Source: Polytrichum commune (taxonomy: Eukaryota > Streptophyta > Polytrichopsida > Polytrichales > Polytrichaceae). From it: a stretch of 64,000 nucleotides of DNA. The notes below the pieces were generated by a model that was not told the DNA's origin, made no database searches, and saw only the letters and a program-made list of their open reading frames with translations. The first letter of the stretch is position 1; every line of letters starts with the position of its first letter. The DNA lies in contig OX485804.1 of NCBI GenBank assembly GCA_950295325.1, positions 2,542,001 to 2,606,000 on the forward strand. The letters run 5' to 3'. A program made the translations under genes and the position numbers. Below are positions 11,400 through 24,345 of this stretch, one piece after another.

Positions 11400-14176
11400 T
11401 TATAGTTCAATATTTTCTCCTATGCCACTCAAGAGATAACTCAGTGAAGAGGATTGTATATAATCTAAGAGTCGAGCCTTTATGACTTCAGGAGACAAGG
11501 ATGATTGCTCAGAATTTTCCACCTCTTGCATCAGGTGGCTCATGGACTTCACATTGAATGGAAGCTTGTATTGTTGTGTCAAGTTCCATGCTTTCATATG
11601 TTGGTGTAACTCCTGCACAAGAGAGGACACCAAGAGAAAATCAAAGGAAATCCAATTGATTAAAATATTGAACCTGGGATAAGACTAACAAAATAAAATT
11701 CGAACAAAAAATTAAACATTTAAACATTGAAAGTAATGAATAATAAAATAATAAAACAAAGGTAAAACCCAATATTTTTTTGAAAGGCAAACATAGTGTT
11801 CGACAAGGTAGGGTTTGAAAATGTTTGAGCGCAATAGAAGGCAACCATTAAAATCAAAAAGAAGAGAAAAAGTAAAGAGAAGATTTATGACTTAGAGAAT
11901 AGGATAGTAACAAATAAGATTAGAATAGAAAAAAAAATTGAAAAAAAATTGAAAAAAAAAATCTGAAAGGCGATCAGCGGTGTTTGAATAGGTAAAAGGG
12001 TTTGAAAAGGCTTGAATGCAATAGAAGGTAACAATCAAAATCAAAAAGAAGAGGGGAAAAAAATAGAGAGAAGAGCTATGACTTAGAGAATAGGATAGGA
12101 ACAAATATAATTAGAATAGAAATAAAATTAGAATCAAATTATTTCTTAAAGTAAGAATAAGAATAAGAATAAGAATAAAATGAAGGTAAATTTTCTTTAA
12201 AAAAAAAGGAAATGAATGGAGTTTAAAAAGGTTTGAATGCAATAGAAGGTAATCATCAAAATCAAAAGGAAGATATAAAACTTAGAAAGAAGAGCTACAA
12301 CTCAGAGAATAGGATAGTAACAAATAAAATGAACTTATTTAAAATTAGAACCTAAAGATAAAAAAGTAACAAAGAATAAAACGAAGGTAAAATTTTACAT
12401 TGATTTTTTTTCTTAAAAGGCAAGTAGAGGTGTTTGGAAAGGTTTGAATGCAAGAGAAGATAACCATCAAATCCAAAAAGAAGAGAGATTAGAAGAAGAG
12501 GAGAAGAGCTACAAATCAGAGAATACAATAGTAAATAATGTTGCCCAAATGTAAGTCCAATAAATTTTAAAGAAGAAGCAAGTGAAAAGATTTAAAATAA
12601 ATTTAAAATAAATAAATAAATAACCCAAAGGAAAATAGTAAATTTGGAAAAGGGGGAAAAACTACTAATAGAATATTCATACCCATACAGGCCGAGCTCT
12701 TGGAGGGCATCTGGAGTTGCCCTCTTCACCCGTGGTCCAAGTAAATCCTGGTCGTGACAGTTAAGTACTTCTATGTCCACACATCATAAGACTAATACTA
12801 ATAAGAATAAGTCCATGGCAGCTCGAAGTGCTTCCGAAGGGCTCCTCCTTCAACGTCTTAAGTGCCAGCTGGCCTGCAGCATCAACGGACAGGCGTCAGC
12901 ACACATCAACAGTCCTCACACCTGCCTCCATGTGCTCGCCTCGCAACATTCCCGGCATAACCAGGGAACTTTTCCTGTCAACATCGGCCGACAACGAAAA
13001 CAAAAAGGTCCCACCATTTCAAAAAAAAAAAACACATGTATATAACAGCCCTTGCCAAGCTCTCTTACTCTTTGGCTCTCCTTCAGGAACATGCACACCA
13101 TCTCGTACCTTGAGTTGCACATCTCTGTTCTTCATCACTGCACATACGCAACACTCGCCCCAACTCTGCCATTTCTTCCTCATGTTCAATGACCAACTTC
13201 TGATGTCTACGTCCCTTGGCCACAATCAGGCGCCCAACAAACTCGGCGAGCTACAGCGCAGAGAAAATTACTCCGGTTACTTCAACACATAACCATCCAG
13301 AAATGCACACAAGAAGGGAGTGACAAAACCCACTTCACTGGAAAGTCCTCAAATTGACAATCGAATCGGCAGGAGAACTCCTAATCTCCAAATTCTTGCA
13401 AAAAGTAAACACGTACATGTCTCGGATCAACTCCTGCCTGCGTTTGCCTAGGAGGATTTTGAGGATCCTGCACAAGTACTGCACCTCGAACGCCACAGGC
13501 AAAGCAAACAGAGCTGGATTCCGGTGCATCTGGTGGCATCGGTGGCTCCTCCGTCTTCCCGCGGTCGCGGTCGAGACGGTGGACCGAATCTGCAAGGAGG
13601 AATTCAACCTGCCAAAATGAGAGTGGAAAGACCGGGACTCGTCTCGTTCTGCTTGTCTTGTTCTATCAACGTGATGTTGTATGCAAATCTCCGGCGTCAA
13701 CATGAACCCGACATTGTTAACCCTTACAAAAAAAATTTACAAAGAAACCCTAAACCAGCCATTTCTTCAAGCATATCAACACTTCACCGTATATGGACCT
13801 CTGGTCTCCTCTGTACACCAAACGAAAAAAATAAAATAAGCACTGCCCTAATCGTACCTTCGGGGACCTCGGCGGCAGTGGACTTGTTTACTCCAGCCTC
13901 CTGCTGCAAACAATCTGTCTCTGACTCCAGCGCCTGCAGCACAACCTGTTTGAATTCCGCGCTACGAAATTCGTCAAGAAGGCCAGGAACATTGGGATGA
14001 TCGTCACCGAGAGCCTTGAAGCCAGCAACGTAGAGATCGATTTTCTCAACAATCCTCTTAGCCGAGTTCAAATCATCCACAGTCATCCACATCGTCTTCC
14101 TTCCAGGTAGTCGCATGTTCACAACAAATTTGTGGCCTCGGGGTATGATGCCCCTCCGATCCTCGTCTACGTCCAT
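11400..14176 (-). CDS. Six-exon gene, divergent AP2/ERF-like N-terminus plus coiled coil (copy A)
   Basis: Exons on the minus strand: 13858-14176, 13417-13589, 13109-13250, 12799-12873, 12683-12747 and 11400-11612. All introns are GT-AG and all phases agree, giving about 328 residues. Exon 1 (MDVDEDRRGI, then VNMRLPGRKTMWMTVDDL and AKRIVEKIDLYVAGFKALG) has the order of an AP2/ERF domain: RG, three short strands with a W, then an amphipathic helix. The match is weak and lacks the usual WLG and RAYD words. Exon 2 is proline-rich (PPMPPDAPESSS). Exon 3 is a charged coiled coil (HQKLVIEHEEEMAELGRV). A nuclear regulator is possible; that is inference. Copy B preserves the frame through exon 5. The start is the first ATG shared by both copies, with TATAAT about 270 bp upstream. 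Exons 1-3 are the surest. Exon 4 may instead end at the in-frame TAA near 12766. The exon 5 donor and exon 6 are less certain. Confidence 0.65.
11795..12560. repeat. Purine-rich intronic tandem repeat, about four units (copy A)
   Basis: Units begin near 11795, 11978, 12215 and 12428. Each carries GGTTTGAATGCAATAGAAGG-like text, AAATCAAAAAGAAGAG and TAGAGAATAGGATAG. Spacing is 183-237 bp. It fills the last intron of the AP2-like gene model, pyrimidine-rich in the sense orientation. Copy B has about three units. Confidence 0.8.
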
Positions 14177-14500
14177 TCTGGTATTCTCTCTGGGGCCGGA
14201 ATGCTAGAAATTTTTTCAAAACATGTACATCTGCTACGCAAGAAGGCGACGGAGACAAGAGAAAGGAAATTCATCGAGGAGGTTGGGGTTATGGGTAGGC
14301 GCTCCCCGAAGCGAAGATTGCTGCAGACATGTCTGCACAACTCCACACTCGGGTGTCTGTTGCCTGCACTCGCATCACTTCCCACCGACAAGTTCACACG
14401 ACGTAGGATTCTAAGGGTCCCAGCCAAGTAAAACTCGACACGTCGGATTTCGATTATACAAGGATAATCCCCACCGCTTTTGCTGAGCAAGAGGTCGCTG
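14177..14500 (-). promoter_or_regulatory. Conserved 5' region of the AP2-like gene, copy A
   Basis: The 320 bp upstream of the first ATG match 29103-29440 closely and are richer in G and C than their surroundings. A TATAAT lies at about 14450-14456. An overlapping long frame here shifts between copies, so I read this as leader and promoter, not coding. Confidence 0.45.
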
Positions 14501-14519
14501 TGACTCGTTCGTAAGGTAA

Positions 14520-16350
14520 ACGAGGACGAGTTAATTAATTAGGTGAAGCAAGGTGAGCGTGAAGGGTGGTGCGGAAATTAAGTTGAAGGAAGTAGGCCTA
14601 ATTCGGTTACTCCTCTTGAAGGGATACCTATATTTGAATGGTATCAATATGCTTAAGTTGTGGATCTAAGGATGGACACCCAAAACATACAAGTTGTGTT
14701 AAAGAGACATTAGACTATGTGCTCAATATTATAGGGTTCTAGGATCAATAGTCAATATAACTGGGCGGACCTATATGATTATTTAATAAGAGAGAAAAGT
14801 TTGAACACTTTGATAATGAATAAGAACCTCAAATGAGCTCTAAAAATTATGGGGGTAATTATGGGTGTGATTTGAATATGCTAGTCATCTTGTACCCATT
14901 GTGACTTTTCTAAATTTAAAGTGTCCATTTAAGACCCACTTACTCTAGGTCTAGTACGTCAACAACACCTTCTTTCATTTTCACTGGAACCAACAATAAT
15001 CCGTAAATGGACAAGCCCAATTTTGGGTCAAATGGCCACATTTGAGTCTCCCCTTGACCAATGTTTATATGTCTTTTCCTTGGTGTTTGATTTGGAGTTC
15101 AAGTCTTGGGGGGGGGGTCACTAGCGAAAATCATAGAAACAACATGCCATAAAAAAAATAGGGTCTAATATATACATTTTAAATAAAATTTGCAAAAAAA
15201 ACATACATATAATACACGGGATTTTAAAATAATGAAACATGTTTGCATGTAAAATACCATGGCATATAATGGCCTCTTTTATCTAGTCAATACATGTAAA
15301 ATAGCGTGGAAACAATTACTAGGGGTAGCAAGTCTAAGGTAGGGTCTGTACTAGTTGATGAAAAGAGGTAAATTTTTTTGCTGAAAAATCTTGGATGGAT
15401 GACTTTGCAAGCTAGCTAGCTTGAACAATACTGAACCAACATATCCAATGTGGAGTTAATGTTCTCTACCTACGTGCCAGGAGGGAAAATTTCAACACGT
15501 TGTTTGAATTGCAATCTTTTTTCTAATTTCTTTGGCAGTATAAGTAAAATAGGGTTTTTTAGATGATTCCCTAAAAATTTATAATTACTGATAAGGTGTA
15601 TCAAAATACAAGCATTTATTTTGGAAAATACCATCCTTATAATCTTTTCTACAAGGTAAATAGCCCCCTGATAAATAAATCTTGAGTGCATGTGTATGCA
15701 TTAATATAAGAGGGAGTGACCCCCCCCCCCCAAGGTTCATACATATTGAAATCCAATCATATTGAATCAACCATTTAACCATACATATTGAACCATTTAA
15801 CCATTTAACCATATTGAATATTTAACCATACATATTGAAATCCAATCATCTAATTAATCAATCTCATAATTCTAGGTTAATCCAAACCATATTTTTGTCA
15901 AGTGGAGTGTACTTAGTGCAAGGACAATGATGTAGTCATGTTATATTGATAATTATGTGGTGTAAATGGTGGACAATCGAGGAGGAGGGACCATAAGTGA
16001 GGGACTTGGGGTTGCACTCAATGATAGATCATCAGAATTATAACATGATTGAGTGCTTTTGATCCCCTATTTGAGGTCTGCTATTAATATGGAAAAATTA
16101 AGTAGTTCATAATCCTTGTGCAACTTCTATGATGTGATAGAAGATCATTATATCTTTTAAGTGTTGTAAATTTTATCCTACAAATTTTCAAAGAAAAAAA
16201 TGAGACATTTCGATTCAAACATTCATGCAAGTTTCAACTAGGAAACATGTGGAGGGGGTTGGATGCATGTTTTAAATTTTAAATGATATTTTATATCATA
16301 TCATTATATAAATTCTTGATCATGTGAACACCAATGAATAGGGTGAACCG
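14520..16350. other. AT-rich duplicated spacer, no gene seen
   Basis: Collinear with 29460-31710. It contains mononucleotide G and C runs (about 15108 and 15721) that differ in length between copies, and at 14590-14720 a diverged copy of the text at 640-760 (CCTAATTCGGTTACT). No conserved reading frame. Confidence 0.6.
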
Positions 16351-16353
16351 ACC

Positions 16354-16681
16354 ACTACACTAAATATCCCTATTAGTGTGGGTGGAATATTGGTGTGGAA
16401 TTAACGTGGGCCCAAGACCTAAAGTCTTCCCCCAAGCCTTCAATAAGACTTCCCACCAACACATTCTATATTAGTTACAAGACAAAAGTGGCAAAAAATA
16501 GAATAATCATCCACACTAATTTTCTTGGAAAAAAATTACTATGGTTCACACTAATTCTCAACCAGAAATTGAGTGTGTGATGAAAGTTCATGTGGCCCAC
16601 ATTAATTCTCATGATTATAAAACTTAGTGTGGGCTCAAGGAAATTACTATGGCCCGCATGAATAGGATTATTTAGTGTAGT
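16354..16681. mobile_element. MITE-like element, ACTACACTAAATA termini (unit A copy)
   Basis: Left end ACTACACTAAATATCCCTAT, right end reverse complement ACTACACTAAATAATCCTAT: about 28 bp of imperfect inverted repeat. Internal AGTGTGGGC and GCCCACACTAAT-type words repeat several times. The B copy is 31716-32044. Related words near 18510-19160 and 62950-63000 suggest a family. Confidence 0.65.
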
Positions 16682-18364
16682 TACAGTTGCATTGGTTGAG
16701 TTTGAGAAATTACCGCTTCAAATTCGAGACTTCAAAAATTGCCAATCCATTTAGCGGAATTTACAGAACATACGGAATAGTCCACAGTTTAAGAAAGGAA
16801 AACCAAGAGATGTCAACATGTAACCGGTCGGCCTTCGAAAGCACTAGGATCTGGACTGATTATGCCCCAAAATCTCCAGAAACACTGGCAGACACCATAG
16901 TAACATGCATGCTTATATATAACAAGTCATTATGCCAGTGCTCCAAAGTTGAGGGGGGTGAAGTTAAGGTACCATTCCCTCATGCAATTGTGGGCGACAC
17001 TTTTCACCTCCAACTCAACTTAGAACATGTGGTGGTGGTGCTGCTACTGCAGCTTGGGTGAATAATAATTAAGGTTCGATAAATTCAATTGCAGGGCTAC
17101 AACACCCCCGGCCCTGCATTGTCCATCACTCAGAGTCAAGGGCCATAAAAGGCGGTGGTTCTAGCTAGACCTGGTGCAAATCCACTAAGTTAGTGCCTGC
17201 AGTCAAAACGGATCGAGGGAGCACAACTAACTTACTTCTTAATTATAACTTAACCCTAAACGATGTGTGGAAAAGACATCCATGTAAAGCCCACGAGGTC
17301 AGACAGGTTTAATCTTGAAAGTGATCTTCTCACAACCCATAAATGGCAGCATGCAGGAGTCTGCTGATGAAAACTCCACCACCGTAAGTACTTACACCAG
17401 GTGGAATATTAATGCTTACTCACTCACTTCTTGGAGCAGCCGAAAGTCGGTCGGAGTTCTCGGCAGAAAATTGTTTGACTCGCAGATGCTGCATTTACAG
17501 CCAAGCAGATGCATGGTAATGTGTGTGTGTGAGTATATATATATAGACACACCTTTGTGTCATCTATCCTTATCCAGTAAAAGGGAAAAAGAAAGAAAAG
17601 AAACACCGGTGTTCATGCACCGACATCACTGTGAGCCTGTTCTCCTTGGTTTAATCATGGTTGACCATTAAACAAGGTCCAATAAAATTTCGTGATGTGG
17701 CCCTAATAGCAAACCAAATTTCTCTTAACATGAGAGAGATGAAGACATATTAACTTGTGAGGCAGATGGTGCTGAAACAATCACTTAAAGCGGGCTAGGC
17801 AAAGATTATTGGTTAAACAAGGATTGAATTGTTCTTGTTAGCAATTGACAAGGGATCCAACGCACCAAAACATGTCTTGTTTGAATTCCAAGTGAAAAAG
17901 TTACAAGGGTTCAAAAGTTTTATTGGTAGATGCCCCCAAGAGGTGCACTCTTCATAGGAAACCTAAATGACGTGCATGGGTGGCTATGAAATTAAACCCC
18001 CTGTATACGAGAAGCCTATAGAGAAAAACAAGTGTATACATACTAACGGTGGGTTAGAAAATGGACTCAGATATTTATTTATACTAAGCTTTACAATGTG
18101 ATGGGATAAATGCCTCCACTACATATACAAAATATAAATCTCAAATTAAATAAGCATTTATTACATATGAAATCCGCTTTCACCACCCAAGAGAAAATCA
18201 TTGAACATTTTTCCATCCATAGCGTGTAACTCAATGTTTGCATCAAGCAAACAAAGACAAGAGAACAATAACTTAGCCACAATCCATAAGAAAAACCGAT
18301 GAGTGCTCCAAGAACCTCCAATTTGTACAAACCTAGAACCCACATGCAAACCCCTAAACATAGT

Positions 18365-19262
18365 AATTATGAAACGTCACATTCACATGTGACATTTTTT
18401 TTCTCCAAGGCCAACTCAGTTTCTACTAGTCTTGTGGAGTGCACTTGAACTTTGGAAAAAGATGTAGTTGGCAATAACTTGTGAAGTTGGAAAAAGCTAC
18501 ATTGTTTTGTCTAATTAGTGTGGATGGGAAATACATGTGGGCTGGAAATTAGTGTGGCCCACATTAGTTTTTGAGTACTTGCCTTGGTTAAGATCATTTT
18601 GGATGAAATTTGTACTACCATCCCAAACACTTCATCCATATATGTTAGGGTTCTTTGTGGTGTGCCATCGGACAAAAATTAGGTTTGAGCACAAACATGA
18701 TTTGAGCACAAATTGTAATGTCCTACTTTTCTTTGTTGCCAAGCTTAGCGGAGGAGGAGCCACTTTACACCAACTTAAGTAAGTAGGTATCTATGTTAGC
18801 GTTGTACTTTTGGACTTCAACTCATCTTTATTGTTAGGTTGCATTCGTAATTTTGGTCTTTGATAGATACGCATGTCAATTATTGGGGTGTCCGTTGGGA
18901 TGCCTTAAGTTACTTGATTTTGGTTATCAACATTGCTCATCTTTGATTTTCCAACATTTCCTTGCAAAATTTGTACATGTTCAATCAAGGATAGTTGCAA
19001 AATACATTTGGATGAGAATTTGTATTTTGTATCAAAATATGTAAACAAAAAAGCCCACGCTAATTTCTCACACTAGATATTACGGTGGGCCACTTCAAAT
19101 TATTAAAAAAAAAATGTGGGTAATTCAAAATTAGTGTGGATTACACTAATTAGACAAATACACTGAACCTCCAATGGCCAATTCAAGCCGGCCTTCCTTG
19201 TATTGGAGAAAACGGCATATGTGACATTTTTATGAGCCAAGTGACGTTGTCTCGAATACCAT
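18365..19262. mobile_element. About 0.9-kb insertion with TTTGTCTAATTAGTGT inverted repeats
   Basis: The diverged duplicate at 51530-52080 reads through this point (51955-51970), while unit A has about 900 extra bases. Inside, TTTGTCTAATTAGTGT at about 18508 recurs inverted near 19145-19163. The outer ends show only a weak inverted match (AACGTCAC). Boundaries are approximate and no target duplication was found. Confidence 0.45.
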
Positions 19263-19634
19263 GTTCCAACAAGAATGGACAATGTAGTCATTGAGGACTA
19301 TTTCCATATGACAACAACGAAAGAAAACTTGAATTGGATGAAACTAACACGTCTATTGTCAACTTTTCTCTATACCCTACGGCCCCCTTTTGTACATCTA
19401 CCTCAACATTCCAAATACCATAGGTTGATAGCCGGTCTGATACAATTGCGTCGAGTTAGTTAAAGTGCCAAAAGTTGGATCAACACTTCCAAACAATACA
19501 TTTGAAAATCTCAACACTTTTCCTATGACTTTCTCACAATTCCAATTGGTTCACATAACCCCAATCAACATGTTTGAGGTGTCCACATCACACATTGTAT
19601 TGTTTGTACGTTTAAGTATATAACTCCTCCCCAT

Positions 19635-19669
19635 GGCCAGGGATTCGTGGCACTCAAGTAAAGTCATCC
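19635..19669. mobile_element. Single end of the GGCCRGGGATTCGTGG MITE family
   Basis: Matches the terminal repeat of the complete element at 49866-50113 with few changes (GGCCAGGGATTCGTGGCACT and on to GTCATCC). No opposite end was found before unit B starts. Unit B (34097) lacks it, and the A/B match stops exactly here, so the element sits at a duplication breakpoint. Confidence 0.7.
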
Positions 19670-20400
19670 GGTAACCAAAATCGGATGAGTCCATCAAGCA
19701 GCTCAGATGGAGCTTACTTTAGTGAAACGCCTCCGAGTTGGCATGTAAGACCTATTTTCTCCCTCATAGCTATTGTGAATTACTAGCTATTTTGTAAATA
19801 TCAATTAGTTGGCAAGGGGCAATGATGTGGCCTTGGATGCTCTAAGCCTATTTTCTAACCTCCCATGAGTTGTTTCCAAGGCCATTATGTGGCTTTGAAT
19901 TCCACATGGTTATTTTGATAAATATTACAAGATATCAATGTGTGCAATATATAATTATGACGTGTTGTCATAGACTCTTTTTTTGTTTGTTCACAATTCA
20001 TTTATTTTGCACGGGTGTGATTGCTCAAATATTTGTAATATGTCAAAATAATATATATCACCTTATGGTAAATTGGTGAACCAAAAAATCAATTCAATAT
20101 AATAATAATAATAACATGAAATTTATTTGAAAATAATTAGTATACACTATGTGATTTTAAGATAATACAATATATGATGACGATAAAATATTACAATAAT
20201 TCATATAGACTATAGTTAGAAACTTATGATAATATGAGTATACCCCATTCATAACATTGTCTCACAAGTCTAATTCCAAATAACATACCATTTATTTATA
20301 CCTCATAATACATTACCTAAAATTAAAATTGATTTTTATATAATAATTGTTTATATTTTATATTATATCTTCATTGTTTTATTTTGGTTATCTCATGAAC
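19670..20400. other. AT-rich unique spacer, no gene seen
   Basis: Very AT-rich with runs of AATAAT and TATATT. No conserved frame or duplicate elsewhere in the window was recognised. Confidence 0.5.
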
Positions 20401-20815
20401 ACTTGCACTAATCTATCATTAGAATGGAAAAGATAATTTTAAATAATAAGTCACAAAATTATAATTTCAATATTAATGAGGATTTTTTAATGTTTCTAAC
20501 CTCCAAATTAATTACGTGCTTCATTGATGGTTTCACTTGCGAAATGAAATCCCAATCAATTGCTTATTTACTAATTGGAAGTGCACATATATATATATTG
20601 GATTTTAGACCTTGAAGGTGAAGTGCACTCAATATGGGATTTGTAGTCAAGTGGCCTTCAAAAATGCAAGGGCAATGTTTTTTTCGAAGTTGGGCGGGAT
20701 GGGCAACATATTTCGGTCGGGTTCAAAAAAACATTTAGAGGGTTTCCCCAACCCGGATTTGTCACCCCGAAATTTTGTGAGGGAGTATTTAATGTCCACC
20801 CATATTAAGAACACT
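20400..20815. repeat. Dispersed repeat R1, copy 2
   Basis: Matches R1 at 8793-9340, including the GGGCAACAT...CGGTCGGGT and CACCCATATTAAG parts. It ends where unit B starts. Confidence 0.7.
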
Positions 20816-22538
20816 TTATACGCATTCATTTTGTTTCTGCTGCGAAGTCCGAGCTTGTTTGTGATTTGGGTGCAGTAGAAGCTTCATATACTGACATGGG
20901 CATAAAAACTTCATCAGGTCACTCTTTGGAGGATCAGACTGCCTTTGGAAGTTTAGCTTTTAAGTGTCACTCCTAACTGGTGCTCAATCTTTTTGAATTA
21001 AACATTCAGATTGAATACCTCCCCCCGCCCCGGCCCTGCCCCCGTGGTCTTCTTTGCTTTGCTCATTTAAGGTAGACGTGCCTAATTCGGTTACTTATCT
21101 TAATCAAATACCTATACTTGAGTGGTATTTGGGTAAGCCTGCATACAAGAACGGACACCAAAAGACACATGTTGAAAAAAGATCGGACTACGAGCTCAAA
21201 ATTTTTAATCATTTTAGGTTCATGTATGATGTAGGAGATGTAAGATGGTCGGAAAAAGTAACCATTCAAGACATGTCTACCTTACAGTACGAACATGATC
21301 TCCTCACCTTTTGCTAATTTGAAGGTTGAATTTTCTATTTTAATCATTTCTATCGAGTGCGTTATTCTTACATATCCTCTAATTTCAAATGAAGCCGAAG
21401 TTGCAAGCTTTACCTCCAAAATACAATATGTACACCATTAGTTTGAAAAGGGGCGCAAGGGGTGGGGGGACTGATTGAGACCCACTTTAAATTACACTAG
21501 AGCATGAGTTGAGAGCTTTGAACTTGCAACTTTATAGTAGTTTGGTACGTGGAGTTGACAAGCTTTGATTCAAAGTTCAAATTATAAATATGAGCTTCGC
21601 CAATCTTCAAGCTCTCATCAATTTGAACAAGTGTAAAGTGATCATGCTTAAAGTGTGATATCAAGGGGTAGAATGATACTAACACTAAGAGAATTGCGTG
21701 GTCATGCCACTAGCAATTTATGTGTAATTGGGATTGACTTTTAAAAAAATTAAAAATAGTTATTGCAAGAATTGGTAAATCGTCATGGTGGAAATGGGAA
21801 GTGTCTTCTCCAACATTTATGTGGGAACCATGCAATATTTAATGGAGATATTATTGATTGAGGCAACTGAAGGCTTTTCTTGAAGGTAGGTTATGGTGGT
21901 GACCATCTTCTTTAGTAGGCATGCGCTTGGTTGAAATTGCCGCTTGAGGAATATAAGAGCGTCGTTGCTGGCTTGCACTCTGATGTATGTGCCCTGGAAT
22001 GATGAATTATGTGAGAATTGTGTTGCAGTGCATAATTGTTTCTTAATTCATGCATTTGCGACATGAAAGTCGGTCAATTAAGGAGGCGTTGTTCTTATGA
22101 GAAGGTAGAGATTGTGCCATCTATCAAGTTCTATTCAGAACCTAATATTCAAGTCAGAGGAATCACAACTCAACTTCAATAAAAATTTGCAATATGTCTT
22201 GATGTTGGCTGAATAGAGGTTGGTGAAGTATTGACTACATTATACAAGATTTTAGTGTGCTTTGTGCCAGTCTACCCCTACATATATATACCTTGGACTT
22301 TCTGGAATGTAAGATTGGGAAGCTCATTAGCTTGTCGGCAACATTGTGAAAGGAATAAGCACACAACAAGTGTGACAGTGACGAAGAAACCGGATCAAGA
22401 GGATTAAAGGAGCCAAACCTTAGCTTGATATATGGCATGAAGAGAAAGAGGAATGGAGGTGTTTGCTATCCTGAAAATTCTCATCATTCATCACTCAATT
22501 TCCTGTGACGTTCTACACCATGTAAGCAGCTATACTCA

Positions 22539-22932
22539 CTACACTAAAATTTGTATTTAGTGTCACCAATTCTATCTGTCTTGCTCAAGACTAATTGTAA
22601 ACCGCCTGTGTAGTGTAACCAACTTTAACTATAACCTAACATCATTTGTCATTCCTTGTAAAAACATTGGGCATTCTAGATGTACAATGTTGCAATTACT
22701 ATCACTTACCAAGTGGATTTTCATCCAAATTTCAATCATCCATGACAACATTTCATTACATAAATGCTGGTATGCAAAATATCCCAAACTTAGTTCCAAT
22801 AATTGACATTTGGATGAACTCAAGTAAGTTGGGATGACACCACTTGTAAACTTATTCATGAAAAGTATCATCAGACAAGTTACCATAGTGACATAAAATA
22901 CCATATGACACTAAATGCAACATTTAGTGTCC
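22539..22932. mobile_element. MITE-like element, CTACACTAAA termini (unit B copy)
   Basis: Orthologue of 7515-7911, with the same ends and site and small internal indels. Confidence 0.55.
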
Positions 22933-23737
22933 TACTCTCATACGAACAGGTGGATGCCACAGCCAAAGGACCCAATTATGTTGCCTCCACAAATTCATAC
23001 TCACCTCTTCATTAACAGGCGTTCCAGCCACATCCACTCGAACAATCTACTACTATTTGAATCAAGAGAAGAGTACATCTTCAATTAGGTTACCTCTTTA
23101 CCCATGCACTTTGCCTTGGGACAAATCCATATCACAAAAACTGAGGACTTTGTTTATTCATCCATATAGCAGCCGTAACCTAATTGCACATATAAGCTTT
23201 GCACTGATATTTACTGTTAGGTTGCCTTTGCGAATAGGTCGTCTCTTCACCCATGCAAATTTACCTTTGGTCAAAATCAGATAACAAAAGCTTATCACTT
23301 CGTCTATCAATTTGTATGGCAACAACGTTAAAACTACATATCCTCGTTGAATTAGCGTGGAATTACCTAATCGCACATATCAGTATCCAATTTTGGTTTG
23401 TTTGGGTCCCAAAAAGGGAGGGTTGTCCCTGCCCACTTGTAAACTATTTCATGAAAAGTGTCATCAGACAAGTTACCATAGTGACATAAAATACCATATG
23501 ACACTGAATACAATATTTAGTGTCCTACTCTCATGCGAATAGGTGGATGCCCCAACCAAAGAACCCAATGATGCTCCCTCGACAAATTCATACTCCTCTC
23601 TTCATTCACAGGCGTTCCAGCCATGCCCATCTCGAACAATCTACTAATATTTGAGTCAAGGGAAGAGTACATCCTCTCCTCTTGATTCACATGCGGATTG
23701 AAGTTGTCCAATTTTGCTTTGTTTGGGTCCCCGAAAG

Positions 23738-23783
23738 GGGAGGGTTGTGCCTGCCAAGGTGGTTGTGCAATTTCATGGCCACG
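23738..23783 (-). pseudogene. Truncated U2 snRNA (3' end only), unit B
   Basis: Orthologue of 8745-8792 with the same truncation point against R1. The upstream text TTTGCTTTGTTTGGGTCCCC is closer to the intact U2 flanks than the A copy is. Confidence 0.8.
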
Positions 23784-24345
23784 CTTTCTGATTTAATTGG
23801 GATTAATAAGAATTAATCAGGATTAATCAAAATTTATTAGACTTATTGCATTCAATCACACTTAACTAGTTTAAATGCGTATGAAAACTTTGTGATAGTA
23901 GAAGGTATTAGCTATAAAATATTAAAATGAATCATTAATTTTAGTTCCATTTTAGAATGACAAAGACCCTTTCAATTGTAAGTCACAATAATTATAACCT
24001 CAATGCTAATGAGGATTTCGTAATATTTTTGACTTCCAAGTTAATTACATGTTTTATTGGCGGTTTCACTTTGAAAATGAAATTCGGTCAATTGCTTATT
24101 TACTCAATGGAAGTGAACATATATATTGGATTTGGGACCTTGAAAATGAAGTGCACTCAATATGGGATTTGTGGATAACTGACCTTCAAGAATACAAGGA
24201 CAATAGTTATTTCGAAGTCGGGCACGCGGGCAACATTTTTTGGTCGGGTCTAGAAAATATGACGGGTGGCTGCCCTTGCCCGAATATTCCTCCCCCGAAA
24301 AGTTGGTGGGGGGGGGGACTTAACGTCCGCCCATGATAAGGAGAG
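23784..24345. repeat. Dispersed repeat R1, copy 3
   Basis: Orthologue of copy 1 (8793-9340), with a longer G run near 24306. Confidence 0.7.

Larger units (their letters stand above)
1..19634. repeat. Segmental duplication unit A
   Basis: Long collinear matches tie this block to units B and C. Bases 385-1650 match 20826-21940 and about 35780-37250. Bases 6935-8790 match 21955-23783 and, in part, 38885-40330. Bases 9000-17430 match 24000-33790, and 19365-19630 match 33825-34095. Identity looks high by eye (long exact runs, scattered SNPs). Unit A alone has the 3.6-kb cassette (3297-6929) and about 2 kb at 17435-19365. Bases 1-3290 hold no gene I can support; short open frames there are not preserved in the other copies. 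Confidence 0.9.

Noticed and set aside
13354-14431. Plus-strand frames of 88-158 codons opposite the AP2-like gene
   Set aside because: They are shadows of minus-strand exons and cross its splice sites. Their lengths change between copies A and B.
14167-14490. 107-codon minus-strand frame upstream of the AP2-like gene
   Set aside because: It overlaps the start in another frame and gains non-triplet changes in copy B. Better read as leader or promoter.
18091-18361. Minus-strand frames with hydrophobic residues
   Set aside because: The diverged copy at 51700-51900 has stops in all these frames, and no domain is recognisable.
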